Shown: one piece after another, positions 43,623 through 53,648 of the stretch | How the letters are laid out: each line of letters begins with the position of its first letter | Numbering within the stretch: position 1 is the stretch's first letter | Source of the DNA: Bacteroidales bacterium 52_46 | GTDB lineage: Bacteria; Bacteroidota; Bacteroidia; Bacteroidales; Muribaculaceae | Assembly (NCBI GenBank): GCA_001915385.1 | Contig: MNQK01000035.1 | Location: 1-64,000, forward strand | Direction: 5' to 3' | Length of the DNA stretch: 64,000 bases | Notes under the pieces: generated by a model | Seen by the model: only the letters and a program-made list of their open reading frames with translations | Told to the model about the DNA's origin: nothing | Database searches by the model: none | Made by a program: the position numbers and the translations under genes

Positions 43623-44222
43623 TTATGCGGGTATGGGGGGATAGCCTATCGACATTGCCACGATGAAATGTAGGTTGGAGCTTAAACCGAGAGCCTCACT
43701 CAATGCTTTTCCGTCGACCATGGCACGTTCCACGACATTGATTTGTTCCGACGAGCAGTACAGGTATATGTTTTCGGTGACGGCGCCGGCATCGAGCAGC
43801 GACATGCGGTCCTCCTGCCCTCTGATTATATTGTCGACGTCGGGGTCGCCGGTGACGAATTTATTGTAATCGGCATATATCACCAGATCAAGCGGAGCGC
43901 CGGCCACAAACTCCTGGCTCCCTGACTTGGCCCGCAAATCTTTGTCGGTTACTTTCGTGAGAGTGTGTGACTCGGGATTGTATTTATATACACCTTCTGC
44001 AGTAAAGCCGTATATCTCAAGGGGATATAGTCCCATTGCCGACGGGACTGTACGTTTGCCCTCGGTGCGGTTCACTCCGTAGGCAGCCCAGAATACTTCG
44101 GAAAGCGTATCGAGCGATAACGGTTTTGAAAAAAATTCGCGTGTCGAATGGCGGCGCATCATGGCCTGTTTTACGGTAAGACCCTGGTCGAGAATAGGCT
44201 GGCTCAGACGGATTGTGTTCAT
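43623..44222 (-). CDS. nitroreductase family protein (SagB-like)
   Basis: The 199-residue FMN-dependent oxidoreductase shows the family start MMRRHSTREFFSKPLSLDTL with the FMN-binding Arg-His-Ser-x-Arg. AAYGVNR, PSAMGLYPLEIY and a central DAGAVTENIYLYCSS helix follow. The length is normal. The substrate is unknown; members reduce quinones, nitro compounds or peptide azolines. Confidence 0.88.
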   Translation of the reverse strand: MNTIRLSQPILDQGLTVKQAMMRRHSTREFFSKPLSLDTLSEVFWAAYGVNRTEGKRTVPSAMGLYPLEIYGFTAEGVYKYNPESHTLTKVTDKDLRAKSGSQEFVAGAPLDLVIYADYNKFVTGDPDVDNIIRGQEDRMSLLDAGAVTENIYLYCSSEQINVVERAMVDGKALSEALGLSSNLHFIVAMSIGYPPIPA

Positions 44223-44396
44223 GACAAATGGAAATTAGAAAAATACAAAAGTGGTTGAGTAATGATGGGAGAGAGCTACTTTAGGAGAGGCGTATGTGAT
44301 GTGAAAAATCAATTTACGTAAATAATAACAGCACACATGACAAAAAGTTCATACGACATTAAAAAAAATTAAAAAATAAAAAAGTTTTCACTTAAA

Positions 44397-44427
44397 TTGG
44401 TTAATAAAAGATTAACTATTAATTTTG
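44397..44427 (+). promoter_or_regulatory. promoter of tig
   Basis: TTG (44397-44399) and TAATTTTG (44420-44427) are 20 nt apart, with the ATG about 74 nt beyond. Confidence 0.7.
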
Positions 44428-44500
44428 CAGGCTGAAACATCGTGCTCGTCCACATGTTATATAATAATGTATAAATAAATTTTGTAATATAATTTACGCT

Positions 44501-45865
44501 ATGAACGTATCATTTGAAAAGCTCAACGACGTAGAAGGCAAAATCATTGTCAACGTAGAGGAGAGCGACTACAAAGCAAAAGTAGAGTCCGAAATCAAGA
44601 AAATCGGCCGTACCCACAACATCCCCGGTTTCCGTAAAGGCCACGTGCCCATGGGACAGCTCGTACGCATGTTCGGCAAGCAGGTGAAAAGCGATGTTCT
44701 CAATCAGGAAGTATATGAAGCCGTTGTCAACTATATAAGAGACAACAAACTCGGTATCCTTGGCGAACCCCTCCCCGTCGAGGTGAAAGAAATCTCTATC
44801 GAACAGAAAGATTTCACTTTCGCCTACGAAATCGGTCTCGCTCCCGAGCTCGACATCAACCTCGACAAGTCGACCACTCTCGACTACTATCCCATCAAGG
44901 TTTCCGACGAGATGCAGGCACAGCAGGACAAGATGCTCCGTGAGCGTTTCGGCAAGCAGGAACCCGGTCAGGAATTCGAGGAACGCGCTCTCGTAAAAGG
45001 AGTGCTCATGGAACTCAATGCCGACGGCACTGTGAAAGCTGACGAAGACGCTATCCAAGTTACCTCTGCAATCGTGGCTCCCTTCCTGTTCAAGAGCAAA
45101 GAGGAAGCAGCCAAGTTCGAAGGCAAGAAAGTAGGCGACAAGGTTGTGTTCAACCCATACGCTTCATGTGAAGGCAATGTGGCCGAACTGTCGTCAATGC
45201 TCAACATTGATAAAGATCGTGCAGCTGAAGTCAAGGCTGATTTCGAACTCGCCATCTCTGAAATCATCGTGAACCGTCTCGCTGAATACGGTCAGGAATT
45301 CTACGACGATGTATTCGGCAAGGACAAGGTGACCAGCGAAGAAGACTATCACAAGAACGTGACCGCCATGATTGCCGCCCAGCTCGCCCCCAACAGCGAG
45401 AACCTCTTCCAGTACACCACCGAAAAGGCATTGGTTGAGAAATACGGCAACTTCGAGCTTCCCGCCGAGTTCCTCAAGAAATGGCTCGTGGCACGCAATG
45501 AAGGTCTGACCGCCGAAAACATCGACGCCGAATACGACAAGATGGTGCCCTCTATCAAGTGGCAGCTCATCAAAGAGCGTGTTGCCCAGCAGGCAGGCGT
45601 TAAAATCGAGAAAGAAGACCTCGAGAACTACGCAAAGGCTATCGCGGCACAGCAGCTCGCACAGTACGGCATGTACAATCTCGGCGACGACGTCCTCGCC
45701 GACTACGCAAAGCGTATCCTTGACGACAAGAACTCTCGCGCCCACATCATCGAGCAGGTAGGCGACCGCAAGCTCTTCGACGCAATCAAGAACCTCGCTA
45801 CCATTGATGTCAAGGAAGTCTCACTTGACGAATTCAAGGAAGTTGCAGAGAAAGCACAGGCATAA
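44501..45865 (+). CDS. tig: trigger factor
   Basis: The 454-residue ribosome-bound chaperone has the N-terminal tail with the ribosome-docking segment GFRKGHVPMGQLVRMFG. A PPIase-like middle follows (about residues 150-230, poorly conserved as in other Bacteroidetes). The C-terminal helical arms end EVSLDEFKEVAEKAQA. C-ending codons dominate, in line with high expression. A perfect palindromic terminator follows. Confidence 0.92.
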   Translation: MNVSFEKLNDVEGKIIVNVEESDYKAKVESEIKKIGRTHNIPGFRKGHVPMGQLVRMFGKQVKSDVLNQEVYEAVVNYIRDNKLGILGEPLPVEVKEISIEQKDFTFAYEIGLAPELDINLDKSTTLDYYPIKVSDEMQAQQDKMLRERFGKQEPGQEFEERALVKGVLMELNADGTVKADEDAIQVTSAIVAPFLFKSKEEAAKFEGKKVGDKVVFNPYASCEGNVAELSSMLNIDKDRAAEVKADFELAISEIIVNRLAEYGQEFYDDVFGKDKVTSEEDYHKNVTAMIAAQLAPNSENLFQYTTEKALVEKYGNFELPAEFLKKWLVARNEGLTAENIDAEYDKMVPSIKWQLIKERVAQQAGVKIEKEDLENYAKAIAAQQLAQYGMYNLGDDVLADYAKRILDDKNSRAHIIEQVGDRKLFDAIKNLATIDVKEVSLDEFKEVAEKAQA

Positions 45866-45876
45866 TAATCTCATAA

Positions 45877-45930
45877 ACTGACATAAAGGAGTGGGCACCG
45901 GATATCCGGTGCCCACTCCTTTATGTCAGT
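45877..45930. terminator. 54-bp perfect palindrome between convergent genes
   Basis: Two 27-bp arms are exact reverse complements with no loop, centred on GGAT|ATCC; the core is AGTGGGCACCGG/CCGGTGCCCACT. It ends 10 bp from the GH3 gene stop and 12 bp from the tig stop, so it serves both as a bidirectional terminator. Confidence 0.85.
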
Positions 45931-45939
45931 AAGTTGACT

Positions 45940-48228
45940 TTATTCCGCCAGGCTGAACGACAGTGTTGACATACGTTTGCTGTCAGGTCCGGCCATAACC
46001 TGAAATTCTCCCGGTTCGGCCACATATTCGAGATTGCGGTTATAGAATTTCAAATCGTCCGGCGTGATTTTGAAACTGACATCACGCTTTTCTCCCGGCT
46101 TCAGACTGATGCGTTCGAAATGCTTGAGTTCCTTGACCGGACGTGCCACCGAGGCCTGCACGTCGCGGATATAGAACTGCACAATCTCGTCGCCCTCACG
46201 TCGGCCGGTATTGGTTACGGTCACGGTTGCCGTCAGCGGCTTGTCTTCACGCAGCTCGTTTCCGTCAATGCGGAAACCGCTATATTCGAAATCGGTGTAG
46301 CTCAATCCGTATCCGAAAGGGTAGAGCGGTTCGTTCGGCGCGTCGATATAGTTTGACCTGAACTTCTGATACCTCGGGTTATTTTCGTCAATCGGGTGAC
46401 TTGTGTTTAGATGATTGTAGTACACCGGTATCTGGCCTATGCACCAGGGCATCGATGCAGTGAGCTTGCCTGAGGGATTGACATCGCCGAATATGATATC
46501 GGCAATTGCATCAGGCGCTTCCGAGCCGCCGAACCACACATTGAGTATTGCAGGGACATTCTCGCTCTCCCATGTCAGCACGGTCGGGCGTCCTGCAAAA
46601 TTCAGCATCACTACTGGCTTTCCTGTGGAGAGCAGCGCTTCGAGCAAACGCCGTTGTGCGGCCGGGAGCGAAAGGTCTGTAAGCGATGACGATTCGCCGC
46701 TCCGTCCGGAGTCTTCTCCCAAGGCTGCGACTATCACATCTGCTTTTGACGCGATATCGAGTGCCTCATTGAGGAGACGCATGTCAGTGATGCTGTCGGT
46801 GTCATTGCCGTTGTTTCTGCGGTCGGCAAGCGGGGTAGTGTCGAAGCGAGCCCCCTGCGCGTAGAGCAGAGACGCTTTTCCGTCAAGAGCCTCGCCTAAT
46901 GCCTGCTTCAGCGTCTTGTATTTGCTGCAGTCGGCAGCTACGCTCCATGTGCCGGGCATTTCGCATGCTGCATCTGCAAGCGGCCCTATCAAGGCTATTT
47001 TCCCTTTTTTCTCCAGAGGAAGCAAGGCGTTCTCATTTTTAAGAAGTACGAAGGTTTTTGCCGCGATGGCACGAGCTTCATCGCGGTGCTCCTTTGAATA
47101 TATGAGTCTTTTCTCTCGTTCGGTATCGTTATACTTGTATGGGTCGTCGAAAAGCCCCAGACGGTATTTTGCTTCCAGCACACGCCGCACAGCCCTGTCT
47201 ATATCCTTTATATCAATCTTTCCCTCGGCAAGACTCTGTTTCAGCGTTGACAGGAAACCGTTGGAGCACATGTCCATATCCGTGCCTGCTTTAAGCGCTT
47301 CAGCCGATGCGTCGGGGAGAGGTTCAAGCCCCTGCGTGCGTATGTTGCCGATTGAGCCGTAGTCGGTCACTACCATTCCGTCAAATCCCCACTGCCGGCG
47401 GAGCACGTCGTCAAGGAGCCACGGATTGGAGGTGGCCGGGATGCCGTCGACGAGGTTGAACGAAGTCATCAGTGTGGCAGCGCCTTCGTCGCACGCGGCT
47501 TTATACGGCGCAAAATATTCGTTGTACATTCGTCCGCGGCTCATGTCGACGATGTTGTAGTCGCGACCGGCTTCCGATGCCCCGTAAAGCGCGAAATGCT
47601 TCACGCAAGCAAGTATCTCGTCGTTATTTTTCAGCGAGCCCTGATAGCCCCTGACCATCGCGCGGGCTATCTCGGAGCCGAGATACGGGTCTTCACCCGC
47701 GCCCTCGGCCACGCGTCCCCATCGCGGGTCGCGGCTTATGTCGACCATCGGACTGAATGTCCAGTTGACGCCGGCCGCCGAAGCCTCTGTGGCAGCCACA
47801 CGTGCCGACCGCTCTATGGCGTTCATATCCCACGAGCACGACAATGCCAAAGGTATGGGAAAGATAGTTTCATAGCCATGTATCACGTCAAGACCAATCA
47901 GAAGGGGAATGCCGAGCCTTGACTTTTCCACTGCGATATGCTGCAGTTCGGCGGCTTTTGCCGCTCCTTTGACGTTGAATGTGCCGCCGGCCTCTCCGCG
48001 TGCTACGAGGGAACCGATATTGCTTTCTACAGCATGTCCGGTGACGATGTCGCCGCACGACGGCAGGTTAAGCTGTCCTATTTTCTCGTCAATAGTCATC
48101 TTTGACATCAGTTCGGTTATGAACTTATCCATTTCGTCAGGTCGAGACGAACCATTGGGTATCTCTGCCGAGATGTCGGATATTGCCGTCCACAAGAAGG
48201 TGGCAATCCATAAAATAATCTTTTTCAT
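45940..48228 (-). CDS. bglX: GH3 beta-glucosidase, BglX-type
   Basis: The 762-residue enzyme has a signal peptide (MKKIILWIATFLWTAISDIS). The GH3 N-terminal barrel shows KMTIDEKIGQLNLPSCGD, GWNWTFSPMVDISRDPRWGR-like GVNWTFSPMVD, and the nucleophile Asp in MVVTDYGSIGN. The C-terminal alpha/beta sandwich includes VIVAALGEDSGRSGESSS, and a fibronectin-like domain ends the chain. Order and length match periplasmic BglX. The start overlaps the stop of a second GH3 gene (TAATG), so the pair is co-translated. Confidence 0.9.
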   Translation of the reverse strand: MKKIILWIATFLWTAISDISAEIPNGSSRPDEMDKFITELMSKMTIDEKIGQLNLPSCGDIVTGHAVESNIGSLVARGEAGGTFNVKGAAKAAELQHIAVEKSRLGIPLLIGLDVIHGYETIFPIPLALSCSWDMNAIERSARVAATEASAAGVNWTFSPMVDISRDPRWGRVAEGAGEDPYLGSEIARAMVRGYQGSLKNNDEILACVKHFALYGASEAGRDYNIVDMSRGRMYNEYFAPYKAACDEGAATLMTSFNLVDGIPATSNPWLLDDVLRRQWGFDGMVVTDYGSIGNIRTQGLEPLPDASAEALKAGTDMDMCSNGFLSTLKQSLAEGKIDIKDIDRAVRRVLEAKYRLGLFDDPYKYNDTEREKRLIYSKEHRDEARAIAAKTFVLLKNENALLPLEKKGKIALIGPLADAACEMPGTWSVAADCSKYKTLKQALGEALDGKASLLYAQGARFDTTPLADRRNNGNDTDSITDMRLLNEALDIASKADVIVAALGEDSGRSGESSSLTDLSLPAAQRRLLEALLSTGKPVVMLNFAGRPTVLTWESENVPAILNVWFGGSEAPDAIADIIFGDVNPSGKLTASMPWCIGQIPVYYNHLNTSHPIDENNPRYQKFRSNYIDAPNEPLYPFGYGLSYTDFEYSGFRIDGNELREDKPLTATVTVTNTGRREGDEIVQFYIRDVQASVARPVKELKHFERISLKPGEKRDVSFKITPDDLKFYNRNLEYVAEPGEFQVMAGPDSKRMSTLSFSLAE

Positions 48229-50477
48229 TATTTCAAGTTGAATTTTACTGTTGATTTTATATTGTCGGAGGAGGCTCCGATCTGTGCGGTATATTCTCCC
48301 GGGTCAGCTGTCCAGCAATGTTTATCCGCATCAAACCGGCTTAGATCGTCTTTGTCGACAGATATCGACACTTCTTTTGTCTCTCCCGGCTCCAGCCATA
48401 CTTTTGAGAAACCTTTCAGCTCTTTTACCGGACAGAATACTGGGCTGTCGTTGCGCGATATGTAAAGCTGCACCACTTCTGCTCCGGATCGGTCGCCACA
48501 GTTGGTCACCGCCACTTTAAATGTTATGTACCCGTTGCCGTCAAATTCTTTTCTGTCGGCCACCGCTTTCCCGTATTTGAAATCGGTGTAGCTCAGGCCA
48601 TGCCCGAAAGCGAACAGCGGTTTGATTTTCTTTGCGTCGTGCCACCGATAGCCTACCAGCAGGCCCTCCTTGTACTCGATATCCACTATGTCGGAGCCGT
48701 CGCGTTTCGTGCCCGGATAGGCGCCGAGTGCATGTGCGCCGTTGTCGGCGAGCGATACCGGGAATGTCATGGGAAGCTTGCCTGATGGCGAAACCTTGCC
48801 GAAAAGTATGTCGGCTATCGAATTGCCTGCCTCCGAACCAAGATACCATGCCTGGACTATTGCCGGTACTTTCTTGACCCACGGCATCGCTACCGGATTA
48901 CCGCTGATGTTCACTACCACAAGATTGTGATTTGCTTTGGCAAGCGCCTCTATCAGTTTGTCCTGTCCGTATGGAAGTTCGAGTCCCGACCTGTCGCTGT
49001 CTTCGCAATCCTGTCCCCAGCTCTTGTTCAGGCCGCCTATGAAAATCACCATATCGGCATCATAAGCTTTCGTGACTGCCTCCTCGATAAGCTCTTCGGG
49101 GCTTCGGCTGTCGGCCAGATTCTGACCGGTGATAACGCCGTTGTATTCGCCGGAAGGATCTCCTACGTAACCGCGGGCATAATCAACCGCGATGCTGTTG
49201 CCGGCAGCGGCGCGTATGCCATCGAGCGGCGTGCATTCACTCTGCACTTTTAGTGAAGATGAACCGCCGCCGACTGTCATCATCTTGATTGCATTCTCGC
49301 CGACCACAAGTATTTTGCGGGGCGTTTTATCGCCTCCTATCGGCAGCAGGCGGTTATCATTCTTGAGCAGGACAATGCCCCCGTTTCCTATTTTTCGTGC
49401 TGCATCATAATGTGCCTCAGAACACATCTCACCATCTCCTTTGCTATGATCCAAGGCTGTCCGGAAAATCAATCGGAGTACCCGCCGGGCTTTGTCGTCA
49501 AGCACTTCCATGTCGGCTTTGCCGTCGTTTAACATATTCACAAACGGTGTTGCGAGGTAATAGTTGTCGTAGGCATTTACAGTACCGGTGCCCAGTCCGT
49601 CAGTCCATGTGCCGAATTCCAGATCAAGACCGTTTGATATGGCCTGCGGGGTGTCGTGGGCGCCACCCCAGTCGCTTATCACTGCTCCGTCAAATCTCCA
49701 TTCCTCTTTGAGTATATCGTTGAGCAGATACTCGTTGTGACAGGCATGCTGGTCTTTGTACAGATTATATGCGCCCATTATCGACCATGCGCCACCCTCT
49801 GTCACCGCCGCCTTGAATGCCGGGAGATATATCTCATAAAGAGTACGGTCGTCGACTGTGACATTGGTGTTGTGGCGGTTTGACTCGTTGTTGTTGAGTG
49901 CGAAATGTTTCACGCATGCCGCGACACCGTTCTCCTGCACTCCCTTGATGTATGGCACCACCATGACCGATGCGAGGAAAGGATCCTCTCCCATATATTC
50001 AAAGTTTCGGCCGTTGAGCGGTGTCCGGAGTATGTTGACGCCCGGGCCGAGCAGTACGTCCTTGCCGCGATAGCGGGCTTCCTCTCCTATGCATCTGCCG
50101 TAAGTGAGGGCGGCTTCGGGGTCCCATGTCGCAGCCAGACATGTGAGGGCGGGGAAAGCTACGCATGAATCATTGGTGCAACCCGCCTGATCCCATTCAT
50201 CCCACAGTACGTCAGGTCTGATGCCGTGAGGGCCGTCGGTACACCACAGATCCGGAATTCCGAGCCGTGGCACTCCGCGTGAGGAAAACTTTGACTGTGC
50301 ATGGATTAAATCGATTTTCTCGCGTGTGGTCATTCGCGACAGAGCATCCTCCACGCGCTCCTCTATAGGCCTTGATGCATCACGATACAGCTCCAGTCCA
50401 TGGCAGGACAAGGCGCATAAACATGCAGCCGCCAGCATAAATACTTTTGTCCGCTTCTTTTTTCTAAAATTCTCCAT
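48228..50477 (-). CDS. GH3 family glycoside hydrolase
   Basis: The 749-residue protein has an N-terminal signal (KVFMLAAACLCALSCHG after a basic start). The GH3 barrel shows RLGIPDLWCTDGPHGIRPDV and the nucleophile Asp in GAVISDWGGAHD. The second domain contains FIGGLNKSWGQDCEDSDRSG, and a C-terminal fibronectin-like domain follows. The DGPHGIR motif is typical of beta-glucosidase or xylosidase types that differ from BglX. It is first of the two-gene operon, so the enzymes probably act on one glycan. Confidence 0.88.
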   Translation of the reverse strand: MENFRKKKRTKVFMLAAACLCALSCHGLELYRDASRPIEERVEDALSRMTTREKIDLIHAQSKFSSRGVPRLGIPDLWCTDGPHGIRPDVLWDEWDQAGCTNDSCVAFPALTCLAATWDPEAALTYGRCIGEEARYRGKDVLLGPGVNILRTPLNGRNFEYMGEDPFLASVMVVPYIKGVQENGVAACVKHFALNNNESNRHNTNVTVDDRTLYEIYLPAFKAAVTEGGAWSIMGAYNLYKDQHACHNEYLLNDILKEEWRFDGAVISDWGGAHDTPQAISNGLDLEFGTWTDGLGTGTVNAYDNYYLATPFVNMLNDGKADMEVLDDKARRVLRLIFRTALDHSKGDGEMCSEAHYDAARKIGNGGIVLLKNDNRLLPIGGDKTPRKILVVGENAIKMMTVGGGSSSLKVQSECTPLDGIRAAAGNSIAVDYARGYVGDPSGEYNGVITGQNLADSRSPEELIEEAVTKAYDADMVIFIGGLNKSWGQDCEDSDRSGLELPYGQDKLIEALAKANHNLVVVNISGNPVAMPWVKKVPAIVQAWYLGSEAGNSIADILFGKVSPSGKLPMTFPVSLADNGAHALGAYPGTKRDGSDIVDIEYKEGLLVGYRWHDAKKIKPLFAFGHGLSYTDFKYGKAVADRKEFDGNGYITFKVAVTNCGDRSGAEVVQLYISRNDSPVFCPVKELKGFSKVWLEPGETKEVSISVDKDDLSRFDADKHCWTADPGEYTAQIGASSDNIKSTVKFNLK

Positions 50478-50662
50478 GATATTATTTACTTGTGGTTGTT
50501 ATAAGATATTTATGCTGCAAATTTAATGATGACAATCCGTGCATAAAAGGGTAGTGAGAGCCGTATGGTAAATAGCAATAAAATATAACATGCTGTCCCG
50601 TCGTCAGTTAATGGCTTTGGGCGATGGGATTTCGGTAAATTTTATAGAGTATGTAGGGAGGG

Positions 50663-52393
50663 TCAGATGCTCGCTTTCCCAAGTTTCATGACGGCATCGG
50701 CAAAAGTTTCTTTCGGTATGATGGCTTTGTTTCTTGTGCGTTGGCGGGTGTTATAGACTGTCTGCACGGATATGTGGAGGAATTTGGCTATTTTCACACT
50801 GTCGTTCAGACCAAGTCTTACAAGAGCATAGATACGCAGTTCGGTTGTAAGAAAATCGGGCGAACGTGGCACTATTCGTTCTTCTTCTCTCAGCAGGGTG
50901 TTGAAATCCGCGACAAAATCAGGATACATCTGAAGGAAAATACGGTCGAAATGCCTGTATAATTCCTTCATCTCGTTGTATGGCAGCTCGGGCGTTTTTG
51001 TAATTCGAAGGAGCTCGTCCGATTTCCCGGCTACTATCAGCCGGTGGATATTCTTGCGGAAATCGTCGAGTTTGGTAATATATTCCGAGCAGATTGAGAA
51101 AATGCTCGCGATATATTTTTCTTTTGCCTCATTGGTGTCGGAAAGTATTTCTGCATTTTTGCGGGCATTGGCATACAGTTCCGATAGACGTGCGTTGGCG
51201 TCGTTGAGTTCTTCACGTGTCTTATGAAGTTCTTCGATATTGATATGCAGGTTTGCATTGGCTTCACTCAGCCCTTTGCGTGAAACTGAAAGCTGGCGCA
51301 TCTGTCTGATAATGAATAGAAACATCAGTACAAGGGCGACAACTACAGCAATCAGGATTACGACCATTCGTCGGTTGGCCTCACCTTGTTCTTTGCTGTG
51401 GTGGTATAGCGTGCTCAATATCCGGTCTTTTACCTGCCCGAGCCGTGCCATTCGCACACGGCTGTGGTAGCTGTCGGCACAGGCGATGCAATAGTTTATA
51501 TAATTGTTTGCCCGTTCGAAATCTCCTGTGTCCATTAAAATTCCGGCCACTTCCTCAAGCGACGCTATCTCTCTTACGCTGCCTCGTATATCGGCCATGG
51601 CAGACAAAATCAGATATTTCAATTTTGACGGTTTGTCTCCTGAATAATCATATATGCGGCTCAGTACGTATGCGTCGAGGGCGTCTTCGCGTGTCTCGAA
51701 TTTGTTGTCTTGAAGTCTTGAAAGCAGGGCTGCGCTGATTTTATCCCTGTAGTTGCCGGCTTCGCTTAAGCCGTTCCACCCCGCAATCCAGCCGTAGCTC
51801 CCTTGCGGTGCCTGAATTTGAGCCATGGCGCGGTCTACCATAAGATTTATGCGCCGCGACTCCGCCGTATCAGGCATTGAATATCCGACATATTGGTCGC
51901 GATGTGATGCAAGGTTGATGTTCCGGTCGCAGTATGTCAGCAGCTGTCCGCTGTTCATCTGTGAGGCGTCAAGTTTATGCAATGCAGCCTCCGCTTTGTC
52001 AAGAAGTCCGGTAGCTGTCAGCACATAGATACGGTTCAATTCCGCATTTATTGTAAGGTCTTCGCGTCCGAGCTCCCGGGCAAGACTGTAACATCTGTCG
52101 GCATACGCCATTGCCGAGTCGGAGTCAAAGGCTTCGTACTCTTCATAAAGTCCGGTGGCAGCCCAATATTTCTGCTCGGTATCGGTCGTATGCATGAACT
52201 TGTCGAGTAGCCGGGAAATTCTGTCCTCTTTCACCTGTACATAATAATCAGCGTGTGCCAGAAGCGAATCGAGCGTATTGAGCAATCCGATGTTCTCATT
52301 TGTGAGATAGTCTGAATTACGGGCATTTGCCACCCCCGAAAGGTTAAAAAGAAATAGCACTGATATGAAAATGTGAGAAAAAACAGAATTCAT
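50663..52393 (-). CDS. DUF6377-type membrane-bound TPR regulator
   Basis: The product is 576 residues from ATG 52393. A longer frame to 52483 runs into a dispersed repeat and would mask the signal segment MNSVFSHIFISVLFLFNLSG. The periplasmic half has TPR-like helices (LLDKFMHTTDTEQKYWAATG). A membrane helix (MVVILIAVVVALVLMFLFII) precedes a coiled coil (ELHKTREELNDANARLSELY) and a C-terminal LuxR-like HTH (RLGLNDSVKIAKFLHISVQT followed by VYNTRQR). Such proteins regulate nearby glycan genes in Bacteroidetes. The GH3 pair next door on the same strand is the likely target. Confidence 0.8.
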   Translation of the reverse strand: MNSVFSHIFISVLFLFNLSGVANARNSDYLTNENIGLLNTLDSLLAHADYYVQVKEDRISRLLDKFMHTTDTEQKYWAATGLYEEYEAFDSDSAMAYADRCYSLARELGREDLTINAELNRIYVLTATGLLDKAEAALHKLDASQMNSGQLLTYCDRNINLASHRDQYVGYSMPDTAESRRINLMVDRAMAQIQAPQGSYGWIAGWNGLSEAGNYRDKISAALLSRLQDNKFETREDALDAYVLSRIYDYSGDKPSKLKYLILSAMADIRGSVREIASLEEVAGILMDTGDFERANNYINYCIACADSYHSRVRMARLGQVKDRILSTLYHHSKEQGEANRRMVVILIAVVVALVLMFLFIIRQMRQLSVSRKGLSEANANLHINIEELHKTREELNDANARLSELYANARKNAEILSDTNEAKEKYIASIFSICSEYITKLDDFRKNIHRLIVAGKSDELLRITKTPELPYNEMKELYRHFDRIFLQMYPDFVADFNTLLREEERIVPRSPDFLTTELRIYALVRLGLNDSVKIAKFLHISVQTVYNTRQRTRNKAIIPKETFADAVMKLGKASI

Positions 52394-52424
52394 GGCATGG
52401 GATATATTGTTATGAAATACCTCA

Positions 52425-52490
52425 GGATTAATTTGAAGTTTTTCTTTGCAACCTCCTTTATTATTAATACGGTTTAAATTCAAACAAGCT
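52425..52490. repeat. dispersed repeat, copy 1
   Basis: GGATTAATTTGAAGTTTTTC opens a segment that recurs with few changes at 61312-61373. Its end GGTTTAAATTCAAACAAGCT pairs with the beginning. It fills the gap between bioF and the DUF6377 regulator. Confidence 0.7.
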
Positions 52491-53633
52491 CTAAGACCGC
52501 TTGCCTTCGATGCAGCTGCAGGCGCGGGTTATGTCGGCGTCGGTGAGTGAGGCGGAGAGAGAGAAGCGCAGGCGTTCGCTGCCGGGGGGGACGGTGGGGG
52601 TGCGTATCGGGAGTACTTTCACGCCCTCGCGGAGCAGCTCGGCGGAGCGTTGCAGTGTGGCGGCGGCGTTGCCTATGACGAGCGGTTGGATGTGGCTCAC
52701 CACGCCGCGGCATCCTGTGGCCGCAGCTATTGCGTCGGCTATTCGTTCGGCATGGCGGCGCAGCGTGGCGCGTTCAGCGTCCATTCCCATCATCTTGCCG
52801 AACAGGAACCGGCTCCATGCCACGCAAGCGGGAGGAAGCGCGGTGGAGAATATCAGGCTTCGGGCTTTGTTGACAAGGTATTGTTTCACCGTGTCGTCGG
52901 TCAGTGCGAATGCTCCCGACGAGGCGAGCGCCTTGCCGAGTGTGCCGATGACAATGTCTACTTCGGCCGGAGCCTTTGACGCAGCGACGAGACCGAGTCC
53001 CGCAGGCCCTTCGACACCTACGCCGTGCGCTTCGTCGACGTACAGCATCACGCGTTCGTTGGCGCGGCGTATGTCGATGAGCCGGTCGATGTCGGCGCGG
53101 TCGCCGTCCATCGAGTAGACGCTTTCGACAATTATCAGTATGCGGTCTGCATCGTCGGGCACGGCCTCTATCGCTCGCTCCAGACGGTCGAAATCATTGT
53201 GTGGAAACCGGGTGAAACGTGCTCCGCTCAGCCTTATGCCGTCGATTATGGAGGCATGCACGAGCCGGTCGGCAATGACCATAGTGCGTTTGTCGGCAAT
53301 CGCCTGTATTATGCCTGTATTGGCGTGGTATCCGCTGTTGAAAACCAATGCTTTGCGGCCGTAAATCTCCGCCAGCAAGGATTCAAATTCGCGGTACTCC
53401 AGCTGGCACGACGCAAGCAGTCGTGAGGCCGACGAGGTAAGTGCCGGGAATTTTCCGGAGTGATATTGCGCTATGAACTCATCGCGCAGGTCGTCGCGCA
53501 GTGCGAGGCCGAGATAGTCGTTCGATGTGAGGTCTATTGTGTCGCCGCCTCCACCGGAGGGGAATGAGCGGTAGTTTGACGACTCCCGCAATTGGTCGAG
53601 TTCGAGCGTAAGACGTGATGTTGAGGTCCGCAT
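52491..53633 (-). CDS. bioF: 8-amino-7-oxononanoate synthase
   Basis: The 380-residue PLP enzyme condenses pimeloyl thioester with alanine in biotin synthesis. It shows IDLTSNDYLGLAL, SGYHANTGIIQAI, YVDEAHGVGVEGPAGLG and the PLP lysine in VIGTLGKALASSGAF. It follows bioA by 15 bp. It could in principle be another alpha-oxoamine synthase, but the bioA neighbour decides. Confidence 0.9.
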   Translation of the reverse strand: MRTSTSRLTLELDQLRESSNYRSFPSGGGGDTIDLTSNDYLGLALRDDLRDEFIAQYHSGKFPALTSSASRLLASCQLEYREFESLLAEIYGRKALVFNSGYHANTGIIQAIADKRTMVIADRLVHASIIDGIRLSGARFTRFPHNDFDRLERAIEAVPDDADRILIIVESVYSMDGDRADIDRLIDIRRANERVMLYVDEAHGVGVEGPAGLGLVAASKAPAEVDIVIGTLGKALASSGAFALTDDTVKQYLVNKARSLIFSTALPPACVAWSRFLFGKMMGMDAERATLRRHAERIADAIAAATGCRGVVSHIQPLVIGNAAATLQRSAELLREGVKVLPIRTPTVPPGSERLRFSLSASLTDADITRACSCIEGKRS

Positions 53634-53648
53634 ATCGATTATATCCTT

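Noticed and set aside
52394..52483. N-terminal extension of the DUF6377 protein
   Set aside because: The extra 30 codons lie in a dispersed repeat and would place the signal segment internally; the ATG at 52393 gives a normal signal peptide.
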